Positions 8,529 through 21,586 of a stretch of 64,000 nt of DNA are shown one piece after another. This stretch comes from Anaerolineae bacterium. GTDB lineage: Bacteria; Chloroflexota; Anaerolineae; Anaerolineales; Anaerolineaceae. The stretch's first letter is position 1. Each line of letters opens with the position of its first letter. The notes under the pieces are model-generated. The model saw only the letters and a list, made by a program, of their open reading frames with translations. It was not told the DNA's origin and searched no databases. Made by a program: the position numbers and the translations under genes. Where the stretch lies: positions 1 to 64,000 of the forward strand of contig JABUFD010000009.1 of the NCBI GenBank assembly GCA_013314735.1, in the 5' to 3' direction.

Positions 8529-9893
8529 ATGATCCGACTGACCCGCAAGGTGTTTACTGATCTCTCCATCTGGATGATTGGGCTGGGACTGGCCATTGGG
8601 CTGATCTTTCCCTTTTTTATCACATGGATGGGAATCCCCTCTGAATACGTATTCACACCGTGGTTTTTTGGCGCCTGTGTCACAGCGGGGGTGATCCTGG
8701 GGGCCATGAATATCCGCCTTGCCAGGATGGTCGTTGGCTCCCGTCTGCGCCTGCTGGCAGAGCGTATGAGCCATGTAACCGAAAATTTACAGGGGATCAA
8801 AACCGGGAAAGATGCCCGATCCTGCAATACGGATGCCTGCCTGATCGCCATCGATTCGGAAGATGAGCTGGGAGAGAGCGCCGTGGCTTTCAACACCCTG
8901 GTGAAAACCCTGGCGGAATCCATGGAAACCGAAAGTTCTTTATCCGATTTTACGCGGATGATATCATCGCAACTCTCCCTTAATGACCTGACAGAAAGGG
9001 CCTTGCAGCAGCTGTTGGAACACACCGGAAGTGCAGCAGGGGCGATTCTGATTGAAAGCGAAGGGGATTTGCAGGTGGCTATCTCGCGAGGCATTCGTGC
9101 GATCGAGGATGTCATCCAAAGCGACCACATTAAAAATGTGCTGCGCAGCGAGAAGAAAGTGCACCTTTCGCTGCCAGACGATGTGAGGGTGGAGGGCGTA
9201 TTGACAGACTTCCGCCCGCGTGACGTGGTGATTGAACCAATCATCTACAAAGATATCATTCTGGGTGTGGTCCTGTTGGCTTCCGCCGCCAGTTTCAGCC
9301 CGGATGCGTTGACACGCCTGACCCTCTTCTGCGGGGGTCTGGCGTTGGCACTGCACAATTCCCTCTTGTTTGACCGCCTGGAACGCCTGGCCGCCCTTGA
9401 CCCCCTGACCGGCATTTATAACCGCCGCTTTGGCCTGACGCGCCTGAATGAGGAATTCGGCCGTGCATTACGAATTAATGCCCCGTTGGGTGTGATGATG
9501 TTTGACCTGGACCATTTTAAACAGGTGAATGATACCTACGGCCACCTGGTTGGCGACCGTGTACTCCTGCGCATATCCCAGATCGCACGCTCTGTCCTGC
9601 GGGAGGGCGACATACTCATGCGGTACGGGGGAGAAGAATTCCTCGTGATCCTGCCCGGCGCTTCGGTGAATGATGTTTCCCTGGCAGCCGACCGCATCCG
9701 CCGCCTGGTTGCCGAAGCGATAGTGCGGGATGGAGATGACCAGATTCAGGTCACGGTCAGCATCGGCGGCACATCCTTCCCGGAGGTGAATGCAGACAGT
9801 GCCAACGATCTGGTGCAGCAAGCAGACAAATCACTGTACCTGGCCAAAGAATCTGGAAGAAACTGCGTGATGCTGGCCGCCAACAACGCCTGA
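8529..9893 (+). CDS. Membrane diguanylate cyclase: 2 TM helices, GAF-like and GGDEF domains
   Basis: A 454-residue signalling protein. Two hydrophobic segments (about residues 12-32 and 42-62) anchor it. A HAMP-like linker and a GAF-like sensor region (about residues 135-290) follow. The C-terminal GGDEF domain begins near DPLTGIYNRR and has the intact active site YGGEEF (about residue 366). Five residues before it is RxxD (REGD), the inhibitory I-site, so the enzyme should make c-di-GMP and be product-inhibited. The ATG at 8529 is chosen because the first helix starts there and GGAG lies upstream. The longer frame would translate the leader hairpin. No EAL domain is fused and no partner gene is adjacent. 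Confidence 0.88.
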   Translation: MIRLTRKVFTDLSIWMIGLGLAIGLIFPFFITWMGIPSEYVFTPWFFGACVTAGVILGAMNIRLARMVVGSRLRLLAERMSHVTENLQGIKTGKDARSCNTDACLIAIDSEDELGESAVAFNTLVKTLAESMETESSLSDFTRMISSQLSLNDLTERALQQLLEHTGSAAGAILIESEGDLQVAISRGIRAIEDVIQSDHIKNVLRSEKKVHLSLPDDVRVEGVLTDFRPRDVVIEPIIYKDIILGVVLLASAASFSPDALTRLTLFCGGLALALHNSLLFDRLERLAALDPLTGIYNRRFGLTRLNEEFGRALRINAPLGVMMFDLDHFKQVNDTYGHLVGDRVLLRISQIARSVLREGDILMRYGGEEFLVILPGASVNDVSLAADRIRRLVAEAIVRDGDDQIQVTVSIGGTSFPEVNADSANDLVQQADKSLYLAKESGRNCVMLAANNA

Positions 9894-9987
9894 TCCTGGT
9901 TGTCATACCTGGCTGTCATTCGCAGATTGCTTCGTTTCTCGTGATACAATCGAAACAAAAAACCAACCATATCCCAAGGAGGTTCCC

Positions 9988-10398
9988 ATGGCGATTGAGA
10001 TTCGCGGCATGGCGCCGCTGCTGCAGGTCTATGATATCGGCGTGTCTTTACGCTTTTACTGTGACATCCTCGGCTTTTCCCTGGTCAGCCCCAAGGAATG
10101 GTCCGGCGAGTACCTCGATTGGGCGCTGCTGCAGTGGAACGGCGTGGAGCTGATGCTCAACACGATCTACGAGCGCGAGTTCCGCCCGCCGCAGCCAGAC
10201 CCGGCCCGCAGCGCCAACCATGATGACACCTGCCTTTTTTTCAGCTGCCCCGATGTGGACGGTGCCTATCAGCACCTGTTGTCCAAAGGGATGCAACTGA
10301 AACCGCCGAAAGACACCCCCTACGGGATGCGCCAGCTCTACCTGCATGACCCCGACGGCTACAACCTGTGCTTCCAGTGGCCGACGGCAACTGCATAA
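9988..10398 (+). CDS. VOC-family protein (glyoxalase/bleomycin-resistance fold)
   Basis: A 136-residue protein built of two beta-alpha-beta-beta-beta modules. The first is MAPLLQVYDIGVSLRFYCDILGF and the second is CPDVDGAYQHLLSKG ending in LYLHDPDGYNLCFQW. The final DPDGYxLxFxE-like segment keeps a Glu-to-Gln change at the usual metal position. This suggests binding or altered metal chemistry rather than classical glyoxalase I activity. The family covers isomerases, dioxygenases and drug-binding proteins, so the substrate is unknown. AAGGAGG lies a few bases before the ATG and a TACAAT box lies at 9945-9950. Confidence 0.8.
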   Translation: MAIEIRGMAPLLQVYDIGVSLRFYCDILGFSLVSPKEWSGEYLDWALLQWNGVELMLNTIYEREFRPPQPDPARSANHDDTCLFFSCPDVDGAYQHLLSKGMQLKPPKDTPYGMRQLYLHDPDGYNLCFQWPTATA

Positions 10399-10416
10399 CT
10401 GCTTGATCCGGCGGAA

Positions 10417-11367
10417 TCAGGCACGCCGCCGCAGCAGGGTGGGCAGCGAGAAGCGCGGAATGCTTTCCGTGGCATACTCCCCACCGCGCAGGATCGCTGC
10501 GGCAGCCAGCAGCCCGCTGCGAATGGCGGGGCCGATGCCCTCGCCCATGTCGCGCGTCGCCAGCCCCAGCGCGTCCCCTGCCAGCAGGGCATTGCCGATA
10601 CGGGTGGGCACGTTCCGGCGGCGCAGGGCATACTGCCAGCCGCGCGGCTGGAGGTCAACCCCGCGCACCAGTCCCTGCCTTGCCAGGGTATCCTGGAACA
10701 GCAGCCAGTGGCGTTTCAGGGTGTCGACCCGTTCTTTCAGCTTCTCCGCCATCGCGCCAATGCCGATGTTGACATACCCGCCCACCTTGGGCACATACCA
10801 GCTGTATCCGGGCAGACCATGCTCAAAAAACCACAAATGGCAGCGGTCATCTGCGCCGGAATACGCCAATTCCTGCTCAAGGGCAATGATCTTGTCCTGT
10901 TCACGGCGCGGGTTGCCAGGTTCAAAAAGGGTACGGTACACCGGGCAGTAGGTTCCCCCGGCGCCCACCAGGTAGCGGCAGGCGTACTGGCCGTCAATCA
11001 CATAACGGTCGCCCTGGCGGGTAATTTCCTGCACACGGTGAACCGCAAAAGCTGCCCCGGAACGTTCCAGCAGCCAGGCGTCGAACTCCACCCGCCGCAC
11101 CGCATATTGGTGCACCGGCATGCGAAACCGGATCCCCTTGATCGACAGTTGGAACGCGGTAAATTCGGTCAGTCCAAACGGTGCCGCCGCGGGGTAAACC
11201 TGCAGGTCGTCCAACACCGAAGGGGTGATCCAACCGGCGCACAGTTTCAGGCGCGGGAAAGGCACCTGGTCCAGCACGATGCAATCCACAGCGTGCTGCC
11301 GCAGGTGTGCGGCACAGGCCGCGCCGGCAGGACCGCCGCCAACGATCAATACTTCCGTCTCGATCAT
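10417..11367 (-). CDS. Geranylgeranyl-reductase-like FAD-dependent oxidoreductase
   Basis: A 316-residue flavoprotein of the GGR/PHBH group. It starts with the FAD-binding VLIVGGGPAGAACA. LCAGWITP then takes the place of the KxCGG(G)-type GGR motif, GYSWYVPK matches PxGYxWxFP, and the second FAD motif is LLAGDALGLATRDMGEGIGP. GGR enzymes reduce isolated double bonds in lipid chains (archaeal lipids, chlorophyll phytyl). Others in the wider group are halogenases or hydroxylases. At 316 residues it is shorter than most GGRs and lacks the C-terminal extension. It starts 9 bases after the cfa stop on the same strand, so the two form an operon, and a joint role on lipid chains is plausible. Confidence 0.75.
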   Translation of the reverse strand: MIETEVLIVGGGPAGAACAAHLRQHAVDCIVLDQVPFPRLKLCAGWITPSVLDDLQVYPAAAPFGLTEFTAFQLSIKGIRFRMPVHQYAVRRVEFDAWLLERSGAAFAVHRVQEITRQGDRYVIDGQYACRYLVGAGGTYCPVYRTLFEPGNPRREQDKIIALEQELAYSGADDRCHLWFFEHGLPGYSWYVPKVGGYVNIGIGAMAEKLKERVDTLKRHWLLFQDTLARQGLVRGVDLQPRGWQYALRRRNVPTRIGNALLAGDALGLATRDMGEGIGPAIRSGLLAAAAILRGGEYATESIPRFSLPTLLRRRA

Positions 11368-11376
11368 GCCAGCATC

Positions 11377-12492
11377 CTACGAGAACCGGCAGTCAGGCTG
11401 GGGCGTGCCGGGACGGGTGAGGACGAACTGCCACAACTGGGTACGGCGTGAACGGAACCCGCCGGCGCTGCTCAACAGGTAATACTTCCACATGCGCCTG
11501 AAGCGTTCATTATAGCGGCCTTTCAGGCTGTCCCAGGCGCGTTCAAAGTTGGCGTGCCACGCCATCAGGGTGGGATCATAATGCGGACCAATGTTGTGCA
11601 GGTCTTCGATAATGAAACGTCCTTCCATCGCCTTGCTCAACTGCGCGATCGAAGGCAGCACCCCGTTGGGAAAAATGTAGCGGTCGGTCCAGGGGTCGCC
11701 GGTGGTGATGCTGCGGTTGGAACCGATGGTATGGATGAAGGCGATCCCGCCAGGCGACAGGCAGCGGTCTGCCACCTGCATGTAGGTGGGGTAGTTCTTG
11801 TAACCCACGTGTTCCATCACGCCGATCGAGATCACCGCGTCAAACTGCCCCTGCACCTCGCGGTAATCCTGCAGGCGCAGTTCCACCGGCAGACCTTTGC
11901 ATCGTTCCATTCCCAACTGCACTTGCTCCCGCGAAATGGTAACCCCCAGTACCTCGGCGCCGTGGTTTTCGGCGGCATAACGGGCAAAACTGCCCCAGCC
12001 GCAGCCCAATTCCAATATGCGCATCCCCGGCCAGATGCCGATCTTGCGGCATACCAGTTCCAGCTTGGCTTCCTGCGCCTCATCCAGGCTGGCGGCATTG
12101 CGCCAGTAGGCGCAGGTGTAATTCAGGCGGCGGTCGAGCATCGCCTGGTACAGGTCATTGCCCAGGTCATAATGGCGCTCACCCACCTGGAAGGCGCGCG
12201 CCTTTGATTGGCGATTGACCAGTTTTGCGCGCAGCAGGTGAAAGAGCAGGCGGGTTTTGTTCTGCACTTTCTGCTCCAGCCTGGCCAGCAGTACCCGGGT
12301 GATCAGCGCGTCCAGTGCTTCACAATCCCACCAGCCATCCATATAACTTTCCCCCAGGCCAAGGGACCCATCACCCAGCACGCGGTCATAGAAGCGCGGG
12401 TCATGTACCTGGGGGTCCCACGCGTTAGGGCCGTTGACCTCGACGCCTGCGGATTCCAACAATTCGCGAATCACCATTTCCGATTTTGACAT
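11377..12492 (-). CDS. cfa: Cyclopropane-fatty-acyl-phospholipid synthase family methyltransferase
   Basis: A 371-residue protein closely matching Cfa in layout. The N-terminal domain has LGLGESYMDGWWDC, then comes HYDLGNDLYQAMLD, and the SAM motif is ILELGCGWGSFARYAA with GVTISREQ after it. GVMEHVGYKNYPTYMQ and IHTIGSN contain the conserved active-site region that binds bicarbonate in Cfa. Cfa enzymes methylate the double bond of phospholipid acyl chains using SAM at the membrane. Related enzymes make methyl-branched or methylene fatty acids. GGAGG precedes the ATG at 12492. It is the first gene of an operon with the flavoprotein reductase. A TATACT box lies about 90 bases upstream on this strand. 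Confidence 0.88.
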   Translation of the reverse strand: MSKSEMVIRELLESAGVEVNGPNAWDPQVHDPRFYDRVLGDGSLGLGESYMDGWWDCEALDALITRVLLARLEQKVQNKTRLLFHLLRAKLVNRQSKARAFQVGERHYDLGNDLYQAMLDRRLNYTCAYWRNAASLDEAQEAKLELVCRKIGIWPGMRILELGCGWGSFARYAAENHGAEVLGVTISREQVQLGMERCKGLPVELRLQDYREVQGQFDAVISIGVMEHVGYKNYPTYMQVADRCLSPGGIAFIHTIGSNRSITTGDPWTDRYIFPNGVLPSIAQLSKAMEGRFIIEDLHNIGPHYDPTLMAWHANFERAWDSLKGRYNERFRRMWKYYLLSSAGGFRSRRTQLWQFVLTRPGTPQPDCRFS

Positions 12493-12654
12493 ACACACCT
12501 CCTGCGATTGACTGCGGTGGGCTTGCGAGGAAGATGACGTCATTGTCCGGGAATAAGCGGTGCTTTTCCATTAACAGTATAGCAAAAAAAACCGTCGACT
12601 GGACAGGGATGGCGGGTTTGGCGAAGAAGGAATCAAACGCCCTAGCTTTTATCA

Positions 12655-12688
12655 AGACAAAACCCGAGAGAATGGGTATTCTCCCGGG
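12655..12688 (-). terminator. Intrinsic terminator of the GH2-GH51 operon
   Basis: On the minus strand, just after the GH51 stop, an 11-bp stem with one mismatch (12678-12688 with 12663-12673) and a 4-base loop is followed by GTTTTGTCTT. This is a standard rho-independent terminator. Confidence 0.8.
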
Positions 12689-12718
12689 CGGCATTGACGA
12701 TCAATCCACTGTATCCTT

Positions 12719-17342
<4,624 letters not shown>

Positions 17343-17777
17343 GATGGCAAACTCCTTTGCAACAGATAATTGATAGGCTGATTGTATTGTACTCCGCTTT
17401 GGACAGGCACATTTTGTTCGGGATGAAAAATGCACAAACGATGATATTCTTCCTTGCGGATTTTTCATTTGCCGGTAGAAATATTGACGTGAATGCTCAT
17501 CCACTGCTCATGGCAGCGGCGGCGGATTCCTCGCCCACATCAGGAGCAGTGCCATTTTTCTGCCCCTGCACAATGAATCATGTCATTATGAACCTCCGCG
17601 TAGGGGCAGAAAAGCGTAACGAAGTGAAGCTTTTCTGCCCGATCCCCAATTATCCCCCACACCGAAACACGGGCAGAGAGATTCAGTTTTCCCCTCCCCT
17701 TTTCCGCCGACGCCCACAACTGGTTGGCCCAGGCGCACCGCCCGCGGCAAAGCTCCCCTGGCGCATGCCGTGCCAGC
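17343..17777. repeat. Non-coding gap with a three-armed inverted repeat (arms 17556-17640)
   Basis: No gene is visible here. The 12-base arm TTTTCTGCCCCT (17556-17567) pairs with AGGGGCAGAAAA (17602-17613). That middle arm also pairs with a third copy, GCTTTTCTGCCC (17629-17640), through GGGCAGAAAAGC (17604-17615). The two hairpins exclude each other. The region also contains the GH2 promoter near its left end. Confidence 0.6.
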
Positions 17778-18560
17778 CTACCCCAATCCGTCGCCATTTT
17801 CGACCAGTTTCTTCAGGCGTTGGAGGAAGCGCGCCACGGGCGCGCCATCGATCAGGTCATGGTCAAAACTGAGGGTCACGCTCAGGTACTTGCGCACCTC
17901 GATCCGGCCTTTGACCACGCCCGGTTTGTCGCCAATCCCGCCCAGTGTGAGTTGAAGCGAATGGTTCGGCACCGGCAGCCCCCAGCCGTTCCCCTTCCCG
18001 AACATCCCCAGCGAACTCACCAGAACCGTCCCGTAATATTCCTTCAGTAATTTTGGACTGATAAACAGCATCCGCAGGAACATCCGCCGCAGGAAACCGG
18101 GCAGGCGCACGAACCATGCGATGAATTTGGATTCCGTGCTGTCCTGGTGCTGCTGCTGGAAGGCGGTGATCTCCGCCTGGATCTCCTGCGCGCTGCGCTT
18201 GTTGACCCCCCGCAGGATGTGCGGGCGCAGCACTTTCTCGCCATCCACTTCCACTTCAAACAGCATATTCACATCGACCTCATCAAACAGGATCACCTGC
18301 CTGCGCCAATTGCGGTAAGCATGCATTTCCTTGTTCTGGTCAATGGCTTTGCCCAGGCAGGCCAGGAAGAAAGCGTTAAACGACAACGCCTCGCCGGTTC
18401 GCGCCCGGTGCTGCAGCAATTTCTCACGGGCATCGGTGATGTCGAATTCCACCAGGCCATGCACGGTATGTTTCTGGCGCCCCAGGCGCCCGCCATCCGC
18501 CATCAATAACCGCTCGCGCGCATAGGGTAGAACTGTATGGGGGTGCTGTTCTGGTTTCAT
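17778..18560 (-). CDS. Stand-alone 2-oxoacid dehydrogenase E2-type acyltransferase domain
   Basis: A 260-residue protein consisting only of the catalytic (CAT-like) fold of dihydrolipoamide acyltransferases. Near residues 232-243 it has SFDHDLIDGAPVARFL, the active-site HxxxDG motif, and earlier it has HGLVEFDITDAREKLL. It has no lipoyl domain and no E1/E3-binding domain, and no dehydrogenase genes are near, so a role in a 2-oxoacid dehydrogenase complex is unlikely. A hydrophobic stretch, FVRLPGFLRRMFLRMLF, sits in the middle. Its ATG overlaps the stop of the glycosyltransferase gene (ATGA), implying translational coupling. Acylation of the product of that glycosyltransferase is a reasonable but untested idea. 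Confidence 0.72.
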   Translation of the reverse strand: MKPEQHPHTVLPYARERLLMADGGRLGRQKHTVHGLVEFDITDAREKLLQHRARTGEALSFNAFFLACLGKAIDQNKEMHAYRNWRRQVILFDEVDVNMLFEVEVDGEKVLRPHILRGVNKRSAQEIQAEITAFQQQHQDSTESKFIAWFVRLPGFLRRMFLRMLFISPKLLKEYYGTVLVSSLGMFGKGNGWGLPVPNHSLQLTLGGIGDKPGVVKGRIEVRKYLSVTLSFDHDLIDGAPVARFLQRLKKLVENGDGLG

Positions 18561-19846
18561 GCTTCCACCTCACTTTCACCGGCAAATGGTTCGCCGAAGG
18601 TACGTTTCACAATGGCCACCGCCCGGCCCACACCGTCCTCGGCGCGGATGCGTTCCCCGCAGGCACGGGCGCGTTCGCGCATGGCGTTGTCGGTGACAGC
18701 CATATCGATCGCCTCCGCCAGGGCATCGGCGGTTAGTTTCTTTTGCGGAATCGGTCTCGGACCCAACCCCAGGCTGCGGATGCGTTCCCCCCAGAAGGGC
18801 TGGTCGAAGATGAAGGGCAGGATGATGCCGGGCACCCCGGCACGCAACCCTTCGGCGGTCGTCCCGGCTCCGCCGTGATGCACCACCGCCGCCATGCGGG
18901 GGAACAGCCAGTTGTGCGGAGCGGCGTCAAGGACAAGTACATCCGCCGGCACTTGCTTTGCCTGCATCCCGCCCCACCCGGTCAGCAGAATGCCGCGCTG
19001 ACCGCTTTTGGCAAGCGCCGCCAGCATCAGTTCCGCGCGTTCATCAGGATTGCTGCCCGACATACTGCCGAACCCGATATACACCGGCGGATCACCGGCC
19101 TCCAAAAATGCCGTCAACTCCGGTGAGGGCTGCCAATCGGTTTGTCCATCCAGGAAAAAATACCCGGTGACATGCACATTGTCCCCCCAATCCGCCGGAT
19201 GCGGAATGATGGCCGGGCTATAGGCGCCCAGCATGGGGGTGGTGCGCAGGGTACGCAGATACCGGGCAGCAGTCAATGGGGCAAGCCCGAGTTGTTTGCG
19301 GAAGTCATTCACAAACGGGCGGTACCACATCCACACCACCTGGAACATGGCCCAGCCGGAGAAAGCATTGTGCAGCCCACCCAGGTTCTTCTGGAGGAAC
19401 CAGGATGGCGCAGGGAACGCCCGCGTGGGGATCAGCGGGGTCGGTTCGATGTTCATCACCGGGATATGGAGCGCTTCGCTGATCGATTGCCCAAAAGCGC
19501 CGAACACGCCCAGGCAGATCAGGGCATCGGCATCCGCACAGGCAGCATAAGCATCCTGCGCCATTTTCATCGCCACCGGCGCGATCATCGTGCGGATGGC
19601 ACGGATCGACTTGATCGGGTTCGCGCCCGAAGTTTCCATGAAGTTGCGCCCGGTATCACTCGCCATGATCGCCTGCACATCCCCGCCCACCGGGAAAAAG
19701 TCCAGTCCCTGCTGCTGCACAAAACCGGCAAAGTTATCCGGCGCCGCCAGGCGCACGGTGTATCCCGCCTGCTGCAGTCCCTTGCCCAATGCGGCACAGG
19801 GTTGAATATCGCCCTGCGAACCTGCTGCGAAAATGGTGAGTTTCAT
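18557..19846 (-). CDS. GT1-family glycosyltransferase (UDP-glucosyltransferase/MGT-like)
   Basis: A 429-residue GT-B enzyme. The N-terminal domain starts MKLTIFAAGSQGDIQPCAAL, typical of sterol, macrolide and rhamnosyl glucosyltransferases. The C-terminal nucleotide-sugar site is VHHGGAGTTAEGLRAGVPG (about residue 320), followed by PFIFDQPFWGERI. The family attaches a sugar to lipids, sterols, polyketides or other hydrophobic acceptors at the membrane face. There is no signal peptide. The gene is first in a two-gene operon, its TGA overlapping the ATG of the acyltransferase-like gene. A glycolipid product is plausible. Antibiotic inactivation by glycosylation is the main alternative. Confidence 0.85.
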   Translation of the reverse strand: MKLTIFAAGSQGDIQPCAALGKGLQQAGYTVRLAAPDNFAGFVQQQGLDFFPVGGDVQAIMASDTGRNFMETSGANPIKSIRAIRTMIAPVAMKMAQDAYAACADADALICLGVFGAFGQSISEALHIPVMNIEPTPLIPTRAFPAPSWFLQKNLGGLHNAFSGWAMFQVVWMWYRPFVNDFRKQLGLAPLTAARYLRTLRTTPMLGAYSPAIIPHPADWGDNVHVTGYFFLDGQTDWQPSPELTAFLEAGDPPVYIGFGSMSGSNPDERAELMLAALAKSGQRGILLTGWGGMQAKQVPADVLVLDAAPHNWLFPRMAAVVHHGGAGTTAEGLRAGVPGIILPFIFDQPFWGERIRSLGLGPRPIPQKKLTADALAEAIDMAVTDNAMRERARACGERIRAEDGVGRAVAIVKRTFGEPFAGESEVEA

Positions 19847-20042
19847 GATGTATTCCTTTGTGGTGACTGGAGCAACCCGGAGAGGATATGCCGGGATATA
19901 CGGTATTTTAAAAATTCACCGCAAATTGAAGGCTGCATCGTATCGATGCAGGTCATTTTTTTGGATGCGATATAGCTATTTTATACTATCCATGGCGGCT
20001 GACAAAGCGATTCCCGAAAGTGAAACAACCGGGGAGGAGATA

Positions 20043-20921
20043 TCACACCCACAAATGGTTGGTCCAGGCCCGTCGGCCGCAGTCATCTTCGATCTCCAGG
20101 TAGAGGTAATCCCAATGGGCGGGCAGGATGAAGCTGGCTTCAGCGCGCAGGCCGCCCTCGGCAAAGCTCCCCTGGCGCATACCGTGCCAGCGCGGCCCCA
20201 CCAGGCGAATGAAACGCACCGGCGAGGTACGCACCGTGAGCACATTCCCCTCCAGCGCAAACCCCAGGAATTCCGGCCCGGTACTGGCGTAATAATCCCC
20301 GCGGCGGATCGCCTGCAGGATGGCGGGACGCGTACATTCCGCCGCGTTCACCATCAGCCAGCCGCCGTTCCAACCGGGGTGCTCCGCACCCAGGTGGGTG
20401 TCATCCACCGCCAGCCCCAGCGTGCCGGGATCCTGCGCCAGGGCGGCATTCCAGTGTGCCAGGCCGTCGCCTTTGCCATTCAGCCAGCGGCAGACATGGT
20501 TGTAGACTTCCACCCCATCAAAGCGCCAGCCCTGCCAGTCGTGCAGTTCGTTGCCGCACCAGGCCGGGTGCGCCTGGATCAACAGCGCCCCCTGCTCGCG
20601 CGCCGAACGCAGAGCGGCATGCATCCCGTCTTCACGGCGGATGCCTTCCACGCGCCCCAGCCCGACCACGTGGTAGAACACGCCGTTGTCATCGGTGCCG
20701 TCAAACTCGATCCCGTCCAGCCACAGCAGCGGGTACGGCTGCGGGTCATGTTCGGCATCGGAACACACCCAGTGGTCGGTGCGGAACAGGAAATCAAACC
20801 CGGCGCCGGCGTACAGGTCAGCCAGCTGCACAAAATCCAGCCCACCGTCCGAGGCGGTGCTGTGGGTGTGGGTGTTGCCTTTGTACCATTGCCCGGTGAG
20901 GTTGTAGCGAAAGGTCTGCAT
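20043..20921 (-). CDS. PHP-domain metal-dependent hydrolase (CehA/McbA type)
   Basis: A 292-residue protein with PHP-family metal ligands. GNTHTHSTASDG lies near residues 15-26, RTDHW near 47-51, QAHPAW near 115, and a late VDDTHLG supplies Asp and His. This family includes histidinol phosphatase, polymerase PHP domains and carbaryl-type esterases. The arrangement here is closest to the CehA/McbA-like hydrolases found alone in many genomes. It should be a cytoplasmic phosphoesterase or esterase with a di- or tri-metal centre. AAGGAGG precedes the ATG. It lies 10 bases downstream of the flavodoxin-like gene in the same operon. The substrate is unknown. Confidence 0.8.
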   Translation of the reverse strand: MQTFRYNLTGQWYKGNTHTHSTASDGGLDFVQLADLYAGAGFDFLFRTDHWVCSDAEHDPQPYPLLWLDGIEFDGTDDNGVFYHVVGLGRVEGIRREDGMHAALRSAREQGALLIQAHPAWCGNELHDWQGWRFDGVEVYNHVCRWLNGKGDGLAHWNAALAQDPGTLGLAVDDTHLGAEHPGWNGGWLMVNAAECTRPAILQAIRRGDYYASTGPEFLGFALEGNVLTVRTSPVRFIRLVGPRWHGMRQGSFAEGGLRAEASFILPAHWDYLYLEIEDDCGRRAWTNHLWV

Positions 20922-20931
20922 CCTTCCTCCT

Positions 20932-21492
20932 TTAACGTGACTGCGGCCGGGATGCCAGCCAGCGGCCGATGATCTCGAGCGTTTCCAGTTTCACCGCCAG
21001 GTTCTGGCGACGCACCGGGATCAGGTCGACCACATCGACGCCGCAATTGCTGAGAACTTTGTTCAAACTCACACAGCATTCCGCCGCGCCACCCCCGCCG
21101 CCGCCCGCCACGCAGATTCCCACAGTGGGCTTGCCCTGCAGACCCAGGCGCACCGCCTCGACCGTGCAGACGCGCCGCAGGCGGTCGGTGAAGGCACGCA
21201 TGCTTTCGCTGAGATCGCCATAATAGACCGGGGTGGCGAACACCACCACATCCGCCAGGCGCAGCTGTTGGAACAGCAGTTCAAAATCATCCGCAATCAC
21301 GCAGTGCCCATTCTGGCGGCACAGCCCCCAGCCGTTGTTGTCGCACTGGCGGCAGCGCTCGATCTCGTATTCCGGCAGGAAGGCCGTGGTGGTTTCCACC
21401 CCGGCCGATTGCAACCCTTTCGCCAATGCCCCGATCGCCTGGGCGGTCTGCCCGGCAGGATTGCGGCTGCCACTGAGGATATATGCTTTCAT
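20932..21492 (-). CDS. Flavodoxin-fold NAD(P)H-dependent FMN reductase/oxidoreductase
   Basis: A 186-residue flavodoxin-like protein. The phosphate-binding loop is SGSRNPAGQTAQAI, and VVFATPVYYGDLSESMRAF is the typical FMN-binding stretch of the iron-sulfur flavoprotein/flavodoxin_2 group. Between them is CRQCDNNGWGLCRQNGHC. This matches the Cys-rich insert of iron-sulfur flavoproteins, which can hold a 4Fe-4S cluster in anaerobes. It would pass electrons to or from FMN in the cytoplasm, perhaps reducing quinones or O2. The ATG at 21492 follows GGAG. The longer upstream frame has no conserved features. It is first gene of an operon with the PHP hydrolase. Confidence 0.78.
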   Translation of the reverse strand: MKAYILSGSRNPAGQTAQAIGALAKGLQSAGVETTTAFLPEYEIERCRQCDNNGWGLCRQNGHCVIADDFELLFQQLRLADVVVFATPVYYGDLSESMRAFTDRLRRVCTVEAVRLGLQGKPTVGICVAGGGGGGAAECCVSLNKVLSNCGVDVVDLIPVRRQNLAVKLETLEIIGRWLASRPQSR

Positions 21493-21586
21493 GAGATGCT
21501 CCTTTATTTCCGTTGTTAATCCTGTGATGGTTTGAGTATACCCACAAATCCACCGGATGGGGCTGCTGGCGCAAAGCGAAAAGCAA

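Noticed and set aside
17778-18560. Part of a pyruvate or branched-chain dehydrogenase complex
   Set aside because: There is no lipoyl domain and no E1 or E3 gene is nearby.
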